Assembly (NCBI GenBank): GCA_023313575.1
Contig: JAJTTP010000005.1
Span: forward strand, 2,852,001 to 2,916,000
From: Eutypella sp. D-1
Lineage: Eukaryota > Ascomycota > Sordariomycetes > Xylariales > Diatrypaceae
Reading direction: 5' to 3'
Length of the DNA stretch: 64,000 bases
Shown here one piece after another: positions 25,198 to 37,356 of this stretch. Below the pieces are notes generated by a model, which worked only from the letters and a program-made list of their open reading frames with translations, was not told the origin of the DNA and did no database searches. Positions within the stretch are counted from its first letter, which is position 1; the number at the start of each line of letters is the position of its first letter. A program made the translations under genes and the position numbers.

Positions 25198-26464
25198 TCT
25201 GCTGTTCACGATTCCTGGACTACAGGTGAAAGACAAGAAAAACAGATGTCCGGTCCGGGGAACAGGGCAGATTAATATAACTGCAGGGAAACACACCTAA
25301 CTGGCAGACTTGTTGACGAGACTTCCATCCTCGCGTACAAGCGATCATGGTATGTTTCCCGGCATTGCCTACTTAACCTAGGTAGGTGGGTAACATGCTA
25401 TGCAGCAGTAGTATAACTGCTTTACAGCCTGACAGCCATGATGGGGCCATAGAGCTTCACTAACCAATGCCAGACTGGCGAGTGAAGAAAAGGCTTGTCG
25501 ACCGGTGACGAAGTTGTAACAACTCTGCATATAAGGTAGGATTTAACCCCTCCAGCCCCTCTTCACGTATCTTGGCTCACACCCACCCATGCATGCATGG
25601 CCTTACATCCTCATCCTCGACTGGCTTCGGAAAACTCCTATAGCAAACTCATATAGCAAGTCTTCTTCTCCTTCCTTTGAAAGGGGGCTTTTTGTAGCTC
25701 TGCTCTTTACCATCCCATTTTGTAGGACTCCATAAGACTTCAGTACAAATACTATTTTTTTTTTTTTTTTATAATTGGCGAATCTTTCCAGAGTTGATCG
25801 ATTGTACCTTGCAGTCTTCCACATTGGATATTTTGAACCAATCACATGGGGCGGCTTCAGGGGCTCAAGTTCAAGTTGTGCTGCAGTACCGGCGGGGCGC
25901 CACCATGCAGCCATATTATCTAATGTGGCGGTGCATTTACTACCGACCTGTGTACTGTAGCAGGCGGTACATGTAATTAATCCAAATTCCAATTTACCCC
26001 TCCCCCCACCACCTGCCCCCCAATTGCCTGGGTGCCTTCCTGGGCAAACCTGGCAAACCTGGCAAGCCTGGGTAGCCATGAATGGAATTCTAGGAGGGGC
26101 CTCTAAGGTTTATATGTAAACACTTACTTATAGCAGAAGTCCAGTAGTGAAGTTGTTTGCTTACCAACTTACCTACCTAGAAGTACCTGGCTGACAGCCC
26201 CAGGTAGGCCTAGGGAGAACCTGTCCAGCCTGTGTACCAAAAAATACATAACAAAAATAAGTCGCAAAATAACACCAAAATAAGTTGGAAGATACTCACT
26301 CCCGTCACTCACCTGGGCAAACTTCCAGACCCAAACACTATAATTTCACTACTTGTAATTTATATAACCAACCAACCCGTCCCCCCTTTTGGGCAAACCT
26401 CTTACTACTTACTTTGGAACAACTTAACTCTTGAATATATCATATATCACCGTCGCAAAAAAAT
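25198..26464. other. Divergent spacer between the protease-like gene and RanGAP
   Basis: Two promoters are expected in this 1.27 kb. A T-run lies at about 25754-25770, and a short imperfect repeat of the word AACCTGGC lies near 26040-26070. TACCTA words appear at 25375-25390 and 26165-26190. No coding frame is convincing. Confidence 0.5.
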
Positions 26465-27763
26465 ATGGCTGCACCCACACCGGATAAGATCTTCTCCCTC
26501 GAGGGTAAGGTACTCAAACTCGACACCGCCGAGGACCTGGAAGCCCACATAGGCCCCTTACGGTCTATGGATGATGTTGAAGAAGTTCGCATACTCGGCA
26601 ACACTCTCGGTATCGAGGCTTGCAAGCGCTTGGGTGAGGTTCTGGCTACGAAGAAGTCCTTGAAGGTCGCAAACCTCGCCGACATCTTCACCGGTCGCTT
26701 GCTCAACGAAATTCCTATCGCCTTGTCCTCTCTGCTCACCTCTATCCTAAACTTACCGAACCTTCGCACCATCAACCTCAACGATAATGCTTTCGGCCTC
26801 AACACGCAGGCCCCCTTAGTCGAGTTCCTGAAAAGCCACGTACCCCTCCAGCACCTATACCTCAACAACAATGGCCTGGGGCCGCATGCTGGTATTCTGG
26901 TCGCTGACGCCCTCTCCGAGCTCCACGCCAAGAAAGAGGAGGCCCGAAAGAAGGGAGAGGATGTCCCTTACCTCGAGACCGTCATCTGCGGTCGCAACCG
27001 GTTGGAGGACGGCAGCATGACCGCCTGGGCGAAGACCTTCAGCCTGCACAACAAGGTCAAGGAGATCAAGATGGTTCAGAACGGCATCCGGCAACAAGGT
27101 ATCGCCCATCTCCTCAGCGAAGGTCTGAACCACGCCACCAAGCTCAAGGTTCTCGACCTGCAGGACAACACCTTCACCTACACCGGCGCGAAGGCCCTGG
27201 CCAAGGTCGCGCCGCTCTGGACAGAGATCCAGGAACTCGGTATCGGTGACTCGCTGTTGAGCGCCAGGGGCGCCGTGCTGCTCGCCGCTGCCCTCGCCAA
27301 GGGCCAGAACCGGAAGCTCGAGATCCTCCGCCTGCAGTACAACGAAATCCGGGCCCTGGGCGTCAAGGGCCTCGCCAACGCCGCCCGGGACGCCCTGCCC
27401 GCCCTCAAGAAGATCGAACTCAACGGTAATAAGTTCACCGAAGACGACGAGTCGATTCTCGCTCTCGAGGCCCTGCTCGAGGAGCGCAAGGAGAAGTTCG
27501 GCGGCGACGTTATTGACGAGGACGCTTGGGGCATCGACAGCCTGAGCGATCTCGAGGAGCTGGACTCGGACGACGAGGAAGAGGAGGAGGAAGAAGACGA
27601 GGACGAGAAGGAGGAGGCGGAGAAGGGCGAGGGCGTCAAGCCCCAGGAACGGGCCGAGAAGCTCATCAAGGAGGCCGAGGCCGCCGAGAAGGAACCCACG
27701 GCCCAGCAGAAGGACAACGATGTCGACGCACTGGCCGCCAAGCTGGAGAAGACGCAGATCTGA
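26465..27763 (+). CDS. rna1: Ran GTPase-activating protein RanGAP (Rna1)
   Basis: RanGAP stimulates GTP hydrolysis by Ran in the cytoplasm and so sets the direction of nuclear transport. The gene is a single exon of 432 codons. It has a leucine-rich-repeat array with motifs LRTINLNDNAFG, LQHLYLNNNGLGPHAG, LKVLDLQDNTFTYTGAKAL and LEILRLQYNEIRALG. The conserved segment ADIFTGRLLNEIP contains the arginine typical of the catalytic region. After residue 360 a long Asp/Glu tail follows (DDEEEEEEEDEDEKEE), as in yeast Rna1. The ATG follows an A-rich leader (AAAAAAATATGG). A (GT)n tract begins 15 bases after the stop codon. Confidence 0.96.
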   Translation: MAAPTPDKIFSLEGKVLKLDTAEDLEAHIGPLRSMDDVEEVRILGNTLGIEACKRLGEVLATKKSLKVANLADIFTGRLLNEIPIALSSLLTSILNLPNLRTINLNDNAFGLNTQAPLVEFLKSHVPLQHLYLNNNGLGPHAGILVADALSELHAKKEEARKKGEDVPYLETVICGRNRLEDGSMTAWAKTFSLHNKVKEIKMVQNGIRQQGIAHLLSEGLNHATKLKVLDLQDNTFTYTGAKALAKVAPLWTEIQELGIGDSLLSARGAVLLAAALAKGQNRKLEILRLQYNEIRALGVKGLANAARDALPALKKIELNGNKFTEDDESILALEALLEERKEKFGGDVIDEDAWGIDSLSDLEELDSDDEEEEEEEDEDEKEEAEKGEGVKPQERAEKLIKEAEAAEKEPTAQQKDNDVDALAAKLEKTQI

Positions 27764-27774
27764 TTAATTACTCC

Positions 27775-27778
<4 letters not shown>

Positions 27779-27808
<30 letters not shown>
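27779..27808. repeat. (GT)15 microsatellite in the RanGAP 3' region
   Basis: About 15 GT units start 15 bases after the RanGAP stop codon, so they should lie in the mRNA's 3' untranslated region. The tract ends in GTTTGTGCGCG. Confidence 0.9.
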
Positions 27809-27811
<3 letters not shown>

Positions 27812-29052
27812 TGCGCGTATACCCCGGCGATGCGGTGGGGCCCGACTAAGGTAGACTCAAGGTAGAAACTGAAGACTAAAAAAAAACCCCGATACCCTAG
27901 AAATTTTGTTGCTATACACGCAATATGTATTGCCTGGCTGTCTGATGTTGTTGGCGTCCCTAAACACGTGATGGTAGTAGTAGTTCCTATATTCGTACAG
28001 CCAACCTATCTACAGAGGAACCATACATAAGACGAGGCCTGTCGAAGATCCTAGGTAAGGCAGAGGGAGGCCGGCCCGCTCGCATTTTTGCGATCACAGA
28101 ATGTACATTACACACGTATGTATGTATGTATGTATGTATATACAAGGATGGCAATCACAGATCAACAGACGGCCCCCAAGCAGCCAAGCAGCGCGTCATG
28201 AGCACACCCTTCCCTCCGCATGTAATGATCTACGGTGTATACAATATTTGATAAGAGAGCGCACGGATTACGTCTCACGATTTGGAGATTTCTTGACATC
28301 ATAACCGAGAGTGATGTTATGTGATGTTTATGTTGATTTCATGCGATGCTGTCCACATACTGAAGAAGAAGAAAAAAACCGGAAGCAAAGAAAAAAAGTA
28401 GAGTAGCACGTCCGCGAGAACATATGTGTTATGTACATGACGAGGGAGAGCACGAGCACGAGCACGCGTCGTATCCGCCTTCAAGGTCCTATAGGCGGCG
28501 TAGCGCCCTTCCTTCGCCGTCGTCCCCGGGCCTTTCCATGAGGGGAAGGGGGAGGGGAAAGGGGGTGGATGGGTTGATCAATAAGGTCCGTCCTTCCTCC
28601 TTTCCTGCCTCTCTGCTTTCCTTGAGGGGAAGGGAAAAAAGATCATTCGTTCATTCGTACACGTTGAAAAGATGAAAAGGGGGGGATGCCCCGTTGCCGC
28701 CATGTGTGTGTGCTCCTTAGTCTTACATGAGGTTAGGGCCCGGGAAGGAACAAAAGATAAAATAGAAGCACGGATCCTGTTACGCGGGAAGACCACGGAA
28801 AGCAAAGACCACCACCTCTTTCCCCACACATCCATTCCCCTTTCTTTCCCCTCCCAAGCCCCCTTTCTTTCCCCTCCCAAGCCCCCTTTCTCTCCGTCCC
28901 CACACAACAGCCAGCTAGACGTAAGCACACACGCATATATCCACGCGCACGCCCAAGTATTCTAGCATAGTACAAGACAAGGATCCAAACCATCATAAGA
29001 CCATTTTCATTTCGAAGTGTTTTTTTTTCTTTTCTTTCTCTCTTCTCCGAGA
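27809..29052. other. Convergent spacer between RanGAP and Vps1
   Basis: The 1.24 kb lies between two stop codons. It holds a TATG tetranucleotide repeat at about 28116-28140 and a 23-bp tandem duplication of the word CCCTTTCTTTCCCCTCC at 28838-28883 with a third partial copy. No gene is seen. Confidence 0.5.
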
Positions 29053-31665
29053 TTATAATACCTCGCCGATGATCTTGGCGGCCTCCCTGTAGGTGTCGAG
29101 GAGCTTCTCGCACTTCTCACGCTCCTTCTTGACGCCGTCGTCCTCGTAGAGGAGCTCTTCGAAGAGAGCCTCCTTGTAGAGCTCGCTGACGAGGCGGTTC
29201 TGGATGACGTCCTTGCAGTGGTTCACGAGGAGGTGCATGACGGCCTTGGGAACCTGATCTGCGATGGACTCGCGGACTATGTTAAAGTAGGACGAGATGA
29301 GGGCGCGGATGAGCTCCGTCTCCATCGCCTCACGGTCCGTGAGGGCCGGCTCCACGTTCTCGCCCTGAGAGGTTAGCGCACTCGACGGGTACGAGTCGTC
29401 AGGACCGCTTACGAATTGCGACCCGAAGGTCGCAGCTCTGGGGCTCTCGTCTTCCCGTCCTAGCGACGAGGCTATCGCGGGACGGTGAGATAACTTATCC
29501 TCGCTCCGTCGAATGCTTTGGCTGAACGTGGGCTCTGCGCTTTGGCTCACATGGCGCGGGAGCGACGAAGGGCTTCCAGCACCACCAGCCTGTGCCCCAT
29601 TTCCATCTTTGCCGAAGAAGTAGTTCAGGAACGAATCCCGGGTATTCCCGCCTGAGTGGGGGTGTGGGGAATTTGACCGTATACCATTCACGGCTCCGGT
29701 AATTCCATTCTCACGGACAGCAGGAGACATGCTACGCGAGGCTTTGAGGGCCTGCTTCCGAGGATGAACGGGTTCGCCTTTATCGTTTGTCGTTTCATCT
29801 TCATCCTCTGGTGTATCGGCGCCGTTCGTGGCAAGCTCCTTCATCCGCTTCTTCTCCCGCCTTTCCCTCTCCTCCTGGATGAGCTTCTTCCTCTCGCGCT
29901 CCTGCCTGTTGCTGACGACATGGCTCATGGCAGCAGCAGCCCCTAGGAAGTTGGGGTGGTTTGTGTTGATGTAGGAGCGCTGGATGGCGATTAAGGACTC
30001 AACATAAGACGACGAGGGCCCCAGACGTTCCCGTAGGAGATCCGACACCACCTCAATCAGCTTGGCCTGGAGCCTGGGGAAACGAGTGAGCTCCGTGGAT
30101 CCACAGGTGTGACAGATCTTGATAAGCTCCTCATAAACCAGCTCGACACACCGCTGACTCGGAACCTCAAGCAGCTTGATCTGTGGCTTGACTAGCAGAT
30201 CAAAAGCCATCTCAGGAACGAACAGGCTGGGCCTTGGACCGGTGGAGTTACGAATGGCAGTTCTGATATCTAAGGCGGACAGGTTGGAGGTAGGGTCGAT
30301 AGACTCTAGAGCGCTTCCAAAGACGGAGTTGAAAATGTAGTAGATCCGAGCGCCGCCGGAGAGTTCTTTGGTAGATATCTCTGTAGAGGTGCCATCGACG
30401 GACGATATGAAAGAGGAAGCGAAGCGGGTCATTAGTTGCAGGATCATGGATCCACGGTGTTCTTTGCCACTAAAATGATTGTCCCCATAACTGGCCAGTT
30501 CTTGCTGGGTCTGGCCCATAAGGGTATTGAGACGGGCCTTGATGTCCGGTAGCCGCTCCCGGATATGGGACATGAGGGTCTGGTTCAGGGTCTTGGCCAA
30601 GAAATGAGTTCCACAACGAGAAGCTATATTCCGGTAGGCGGGGTGGTGACGGAAGAAATCGGTTTCGGCCTTGAGCGCTTCATCCATGGGCCGGTTCCCC
30701 TGGATGTCCTGCTGGGAACGGTTGACTACACCGATGAAGCCAAGCTTCAACGGGTAGACTCTCCCAGACAAGATATCCAGGGCGTTGGTGCCATGGTCCA
30801 TCAGGTCAACTTTAGTAAGGACACCGATGGTTCTCCGACCCAGGGGGTCGACATGCCTAGCCAACTTCAAGGCTTCGGAGTTGACTATGTCGACGTTGGC
30901 GGGGGAGACGGCGAGTACAATACTGTTGGGTTTGGCAATATATTCTGATATTAAAGTACGAGTCTGCTTCTCAATATCGGCAGGCTGGTCTCCGATAGGA
31001 ACCTTGGTTAAGCCGGGAAGATCGACCAAAGTTAAGTTGAGGACATGGGGAGAGTAGATCTTCAAGTTAATGGGTTGTCTGTTGATGCCTTTATTGCTAC
31101 CGGCGACCCGGGAGGTCTCGGATTCGATCTCGCGTTTGACATCACCAAAGTCGGTAAACTTGCGGTTGGGAATGTGCTGAAACTCTGCCCACTCGGAACG
31201 GCGAGCTTGGTTGGGATTTCGATAAGCTGCGTGCACATCTGGTTCGGATTCATCTTCTTCGACATTGATTAACTGAAGAATCAAGGGTCGTCGAGTGACG
31301 ATTCCGCTACCCCGAGGAAGGAAATCACGGCCGACAATATTTTCGAGCACAGACGACTTGCCCGCAGATTGGGACCCAACTACAACCTATTATCATGACG
31401 ATGAAAATGATATCGATTAGCATGTAAGCCCCATGGAATAGAAACAAAAGCAAACAAAAAAAAAGAAAGAAAGAAAAATGAAGAAAAAACCGAAAACAGC
31501 GAAATATTCTTGGTTATCGTTTAAAACATAGGCATTTTTGTAAGTGATGGGAATAACATAACATACAATTTGTGGGAGATCAAGAGAATCTGTGCCGATA
31601 GTGTTGAAGACCAAGTCTTGCAACTGGTTGACTACCCGCAACAAATCCTCCCCGAGAGCTGCCAT
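29053..31665 (-). CDS. vps1: Dynamin-like GTPase Vps1
   Basis: Vps1 drives membrane scission in vacuolar sorting, endocytosis and peroxisome division. Exon 1 (31665-31567, 33 codons) encodes MAALGEDLLRVVNQLQDLVF and ends in LDLPQI; exon 2 (31386-29053) opens with the P-loop VVVGSQSAGKS, so the intron splits the GTPase domain just before it. Switch and G motifs LVDLPGLTKVP and GVLTKVDLMDHG are intact, with the conserved NSTGPRPSLFVPE in the stalk. A low-complexity insert of about 150 residues (rich in Ser, Pro, Gly) follows, then the GTPase-effector domain ending RALISSYFNIVRESIAD. Total length is 810 residues, longer than yeast Vps1, mainly in the insert. Confidence 0.95.
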
Positions 31666-33191
31666 GATGAAATATTTTGAGAGAGTCGAAGTCTAAAGAA
31701 TGACAGCAGAAGACGACGACGGGAGAAGAGACTTGAGCGAGAAGGAACAGAGAGAGAGAGAAAAAAAAAGAGGGGGGGGGGTGCCGTCTGCCAGATAAAT
31801 ATATGTAGGTTCGTGCGTGCGTAGGACGGAGTTGAGATATAGGCAAGCTATCTATGATGCGGGATACGAGATACGGGATATCGTCCCTCTACCCGGCCTG
31901 TGTGTATAAGTGTGTAAGTGTATGTGTATGTGTGCTTGTTTGTGTGCTTATGGGTATGGGTATGGTATATGTGTGTGTTGTTACAGTTCAATATAAGTTG
32001 AGAAGTTGATTGATTGATGATGTATATGTATGAGAGGGGCTGGTTTAAAGGGTTGAAACGTTTTGTTTCCTCTCTTGTTTCCCTCTTTTTTAAGAAAAAA
32101 AGCTGGAAAACCCCTCGATCGGCTGTTTTTGGGCCGCCGTGGATTCGGGATCGATAGCAGATTCACGATTTTCAAAAAAGTTTCGTTGGAAAATGCACAA
32201 TGCACAATGCACAGATGGATCCATTCACGGGTGAGTGGATTGGATGGGTTAACTATGGGTGGATGAATAGATGGGTGGATAGATGGATAGATGGATACAC
32301 CTAGGCCTGCTGCTGCTGGGCCTGCTGGGCTTTGCTGGGCATACATTTAACTACTAAGTACCTAAGCATGGTGGATAAGTAAATACCTAAGTAGGAACAA
32401 CTGGTTTTGGGCTTTACCTTTTTTTTTCTTCTACCCTTTCTGGCCTTTTCTACCAACCCGACCCGCACAAGCTAGCACGATAGCGCTTTAGCGTTACCTC
32501 CGTAGGTAGCGTCAGAACCTGAATCTCCACCAATTCCACCACATATCTTAGGTACCTAGTTAGGTACATTATACAGCTCTGGAGTACATACGTGGGCCGT
32601 TAGGATAACAGTATCCGAACATGAGCATACAAGCTGGCAAGGTATCATCCGGTAAGGGGAATGATGTGTGAACTGATTGGTCGCCTTATTATCCCTCACT
32701 CAACATAATTCCTCATATCAAATGCTGAATCGTGTGTTATATTGTATAAATTGCTTCTATTCCATTTTTCTTCTTCTTTTTGGTCAACTACACTACACGA
32801 TGCTGTCTAAAAGACTTGTACAAGTCATGTACGCCCTATAGGCCATACTACGTGGTAGGTATAATATGTATATATACGAAGTACTTATATGTATATTCAT
32901 CATGTAATTCTAAGCAGTTCTAGCCCAATCAAACGTGTACGAATGGGAAGAGCTAAAGGAACAGAACGGGTCAAGAGCCTTGCTTGCTGCTTGCTGCTTC
33001 CAGCTACTGTACGAAAGTACATACATAATGTAGGTAATCGGACCAGTAGACTAAAATGGTTGCATTGCTGTGAATTAACTTTTTTTCCCTCCTTGTCGTA
33101 TTTCTCTTCCCCGGAAGAGCTAGATACGTATAACAGGAAAAGGGGCGATTATATAATAGGTAGTGGTGGTTCCCTGACGGATTCGAAGTAA
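31666..33191. other. Vps1 promoter and spacer
   Basis: The 1.5 kb contains a sense-strand C10 run in the Vps1 leader (plus-strand G at 31772-31781), GT-rich tracts at about 31900-31980, GATGGATA-type repeats at about 32250-32300 and TACCTA words near 32340-32390 and 32545-32570. No coding frame is convincing. Confidence 0.5.
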
Positions 33192-34184
33192 CTAAAACCC
33201 CCGTACATGACTTAAAATCTGTTGCAATCTTCGCAGGGCTCCGGATCCAGGAGATCGAGCTTCTTCTCCCTGAGATGTAGAGAGCGCCTGAAGCTCTTCG
33301 CGGGCTTCCCCCACTAGGTCGCTAAGATTGCCCCATACTTCGTCCGTGTAACTAGAGAGGACGTCCTGCCAGTGGCTAACCCATATTTCTCTGGCCTCCT
33401 GGGGCTCGGATGTCCCTAGGTGATTTAGCATATCTATATCTCCAGCACGGCCCTCCAACAAGAAATCCGGGGTAAAATTCAAGACGTCTTCCCAATGGTC
33501 GTCCACTGGTGATTTTTGTCTCCCTTGTCCGTCATTTCCGAAGAGAGCGCGTCGCAGTGTTGCTTTCTCCTCCGCTGACAATGGCACACCCGGATCCACA
33601 TCTACTTGTTCGTCGTATCCCGCGTTTAGGAACTGGACCACTTCTGAGCCATCTGCCGTTCCATAAACAACTTTGTTGCCGATCTTATCACGAGACCACT
33701 CCTGTGATGAGGCGGGGTCGCCGATGACGACTCCGTCCGCGGCTGGGCGTTCCAGCTCGCCCGGGGTATCCAAGAATGCAGAAAACCCCGCCTCGCTCGA
33801 TTCACCCTTCTCAAGATCCTGAGAAGATCTAAACTTCTCAGCACCACGACCTGCAACAGCAGGACTTGAACGCCAAGTCGCTATATCAGCTGCGTCACGG
33901 CCGTCTGCGAAAGGGGCCGCTGCAGAAGTCCCAGCTTTGGTGGATGGTAGAATGCCGGCCATGTCCGCTTCGGTAGCACGGCTCGTAATGGCATCCTGGG
34001 CTAGACGGGACGTCGAAGAAGCTACACGTGATATGAATGAACTTGAGGCGGGTATTTTCTCCGTTGAAGTTGGCTCGCCATTAGACCTAGGCTGCGTCGA
34101 GACTGGTATTTCTTCCGCCTCTTTTTCTTTCCCCTTGCCTTTCGCGGCGCGGCGCGTTGCTCCATTAGAATTACCACTATCCAT
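33192..34184 (-). CDS. Unknown 330-residue protein
   Basis: A single open frame from ATG 34184 to a TAG at 33194-33192 encodes 330 residues. I do not recognise a named domain. The N-terminus is basic and disordered (RRAAKGKGKEKEAEE), with Ser-rich stretches to about residue 140. The C-terminal half is acidic and looks helical: PVDDHWEDVLNFTPDFL, EIWVSHWQDVLSSYTDEVW, LVGEAREELQAL and ALRRLQQILSHVRGF. Spaced Trp-Asp/Gln residues in this half look conserved rather than random. No signal peptide or membrane segment is seen. Its promoter region contains TACCTAGGTA words. Function is unknown. Confidence 0.7.
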   Translation of the reverse strand: MDSGNSNGATRRAAKGKGKEKEAEEIPVSTQPRSNGEPTSTEKIPASSSFISRVASSTSRLAQDAITSRATEADMAGILPSTKAGTSAAAPFADGRDAADIATWRSSPAVAGRGAEKFRSSQDLEKGESSEAGFSAFLDTPGELERPAADGVVIGDPASSQEWSRDKIGNKVVYGTADGSEVVQFLNAGYDEQVDVDPGVPLSAEEKATLRRALFGNDGQGRQKSPVDDHWEDVLNFTPDFLLEGRAGDIDMLNHLGTSEPQEAREIWVSHWQDVLSSYTDEVWGNLSDLVGEAREELQALSTSQGEEARSPGSGALRRLQQILSHVRGF

Positions 34185-37100
34185 GGCGGAATATCGCTGG
34201 TTACCCGTGCTGGGATATTATCGAAGAGACCAAGTGGATGGATAACCTACCTAGGTACCTACATACCTAGGTGGTAGGTAGAATGACCTTCCATGTCCAG
34301 AAACCTGATGTAGTGCCCCTCGGCCCCTCAGGTGATTTCTAGATTGGAACCGAGGTGAGGTTAGATAAACCTTTGAAGCATATGCCTATCCTCCCTATTG
34401 CATAACTATCTACCTAGGCGGCTAGGCTGCTAGGTAGGGACATGTATGTATCCAGACTATCTCCCCGCCATCTATGCACTTAATCGGGCATTCGTTCAAA
34501 CAAATATTTGCATTTATACCATATCGTATATAATCTCGTATCTATCATCCTAGCTTACGACATTCCCTAAGCGATCTAAAGGCCTTCTTTTCTAGAGCTG
34601 TGACGTATGTATTGCACACGAAAGGTTAGGTAGGTACCTTTCAGCTGCAATGCTACCATGTCCCCCGATGAGCTCGTTCCCGATCCCTTCTACCCTACAT
34701 CCGTATATATGTACGTGCAGATAATACTGGATACCGCATCTCTGAGGGTATATACCTTCATACTATGTAAGCACTTTACAAGAGAAAGCCATTGTAGAAG
34801 ACGTCAGCTGTATTGCATTGGTGCAGTATGTAGGTGATCGGAGTCAGTGATGAGCGGGGGACTACAAGCTGCTACATACCTAGGTAGGTACCTAAGGTGG
34901 GAGACCCAGTAGTGAGCTGTTTTAGGAAGTAAGATAGCGGGTAGTCACCAAGTAACATACCCATTACATACCGGTAAGCACCTTGCTTCTTTGGAAGTTC
35001 CGACTTGACTGAATGCATCGATATTTGTAGATTGAGCTTTCCATTGACTGCCTCTAGACCGGGTAGCTCCTAACCGCCGAGCAGGTACCTGAGCTTGCAT
35101 ACTAAGGTACCTTGATAGGTTGCCTTGAAAGTATTTCAATGAATGCCCAAGCCGGCGGGGGTGAGGGATCTTTTGCAGCCTAATTATCGACCTTATATTC
35201 TGACGGTAATATTGTAGCAGATGTAGGTATTAGCTGGCCTTGCGGGATTATACTTGTATCATACTTAGGTATGAGATAGACCATGGCCGTTGGTTATCTG
35301 GACTGGAATGTTGCTTAACCCGAGCATTTTCAGTCATTATCTTGAATACCAAGATCCATATCCCACCCAGAGTAGGTACGTATCACGCATATGTACATAG
35401 GGTAACAGGTTAGGCCGTATCGAGTAAGTACCTTGAATTCTGTACTTGGACACATGGAATGTATCAAGGTACCGACCTTACCGTACTTACTGCCTTAGGT
35501 AACTTCAGGTGTAAAGGTTGGATTTAATGGTGATTACTGGAAGCTTTTTGTCCTTGTCCGCCTGTTCCTTGTCTGCGCAGGTGCTCTTTCTTCCATCCCT
35601 CCTGCCCTCCCGCTTCCCCAATGATCCAATAACCCAATAACCTAATAACCCAATAAACCAATGACCCAACGACCTCGGGGAATCAAACGGACACCCTGCA
35701 AATACTGGAAACGTTGGAATACAATACACATTGCCTAACCTTCTCCGCAGTAGTCATCTCCCTGTTTTCATTATTCCTACAAACAACTTTGGTTTATACA
35801 CATCCCTTGATCACATACTTTTCCCACACTCTTTGGTGGTGATTGTCATAGGTTACAAGGTAAGTAAGTGGTAATTTTCTATACAGTCAGGCTACAGAAC
35901 AATCACAACACTTTGAACACCATAAGGATAGAAGTTGGGCAAACCTAAACCCAAAGGAACTCCAAGGGCTTTTTTTTTTACCTTCGGGGGTTTCAAGAAA
36001 TCCCAACACCAAAAAAGTTGACAGGCTGATGATCAGGGCCCCTCCCTCCCGAGGTCCTCTGACGGACGCCAGCCAGCCAGCCAGCCAGCCCGCCCGCAAG
36101 AGCAGCAGCGCAGCCGTGCCCTTGCACTACACTATACACTACACACTATACACTACACACTATACACTACACACTACCAACCCTTCCCCCCTCCCCCTCT
36201 TCCCTTTCCTCCCCTCCCAACCAACCCCGAAAAGTCTAGGTGGATCGGTCGCATCATTGGCATCATTGGCATCACTGGCATTACTGGCGCACCACTGGGG
36301 ATTCCGTACGTGCTCAAGTGGTGTCAGATCCAATTTGGACTGGCGGCTGGGGCTTGTCTTATCTTGGCTTTTTCAATCTTCCGCCACTACCACCACCGCT
36401 ATCACTACCGCTATCACTACCACACCACCGTTACCACCACCACCACCACCACCACCACCACGTCAATCTTCAATCGATAACTTCACCTCAACTGGACAAG
36501 GTTCACGGGTGGTAGACACTGCACTCTACACACTGGCAACCGCAACTGGGTTCCTGGCCAGGTTGACTGATTGACTGGCATTTTATCATTATTGTTATTG
36601 TCATTATCACCTCATTATCACCACCAGGTACTCTTTTGCTTACCTACCTAGGTACCTAGGTAGATAGTTTACTCTGTCCCCATTGTTTGACATTGTTCCC
36701 GCCTTTCGTCAGTCAGTCAGTCAGTCAGTCAGTCAGCATTTAGCATTTAGCATTTAGCATCTAGAATTCTGCATTCAGCATTTCATAACATCCCCCCTCC
36801 TCTTCCGCCCCAATCAACACATATCTCAATCCCGCCATAGTCTGCCCTATCCTCCCCTCGAGACCAAGTAAGCTATCCTCTATTATAGCCTCGACTAACC
36901 TCGAGAACACAGGCTGGCTTGTAACCTCTTTGGTTTTTCTACGACAACTGAGCGGCTACGAAGTCGACCAGCTCCAATAACCACATTCACCAATTTATTA
37001 TACGTTACCACCACGTTACTACCACCACTACCACCACCGCTACCACCACTTCGTAACTCATAACCCCCACCATCATTACCGCCGTACCACCACCGCCACT

Positions 37101-37356
37101 ACTACTACTACTACTACCACCATCATCCTCGCGCTCTTACCGCCCGCCCACTCCCATCACGCTACTTGGGATATCTAGGATTCCTCCACGTCGCCACGTC
37201 CCTCGACTTCGTCGCCGTCCGTCTCATAATCGCGACCTCGACAACTTACGTCCCGCCTCCGCAATCTCTGTCATCTTTATATAAACCCCCCGTAGAGTCC
37301 AACAGGACAAAGTCAAGTCAGGCTTCACCCGTTCTCGGAAAATCCCCACTACAAAT
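34185..37356. other. Long repeat-rich spacer upstream of cdc55
   Basis: At 3.2 kb this is the largest gene-free stretch. It has TACCTA/TAGGTA clusters (34240-34280, 34875-34905, 36640-36670), a GCCA repeat at about 36069-36090, a 14-bp tandem of ACTATACACTACAC at 36123-36178, CCA/CAC triplets at 36390-36465, GTCA repeats at 36711-36735, a CATTTAG heptamer repeat at 36737-36760, and CCA/ACT triplets at 37010-37125. I see no supported gene; part should be the cdc55 promoter and a long 5' leader. Confidence 0.6.
36123..36178. repeat. 14-bp tandem repeat
   Basis: The unit ACTATACACTACAC occurs about four times in a row in the cdc55 upstream region. Adjacent blocks are also simple-sequence DNA. 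Confidence 0.85.

Noticed and set aside
25603..26079. 158-codon minus-strand frame in a spacer
   Set aside because: Crosses a poly(T) tract, low-quality composition, no recognisable motif.
27178..27741. Ser-rich minus-strand open frame
   Set aside because: Antisense to the RanGAP acidic tail; composition is explained by Glu/Asp codons read backwards.
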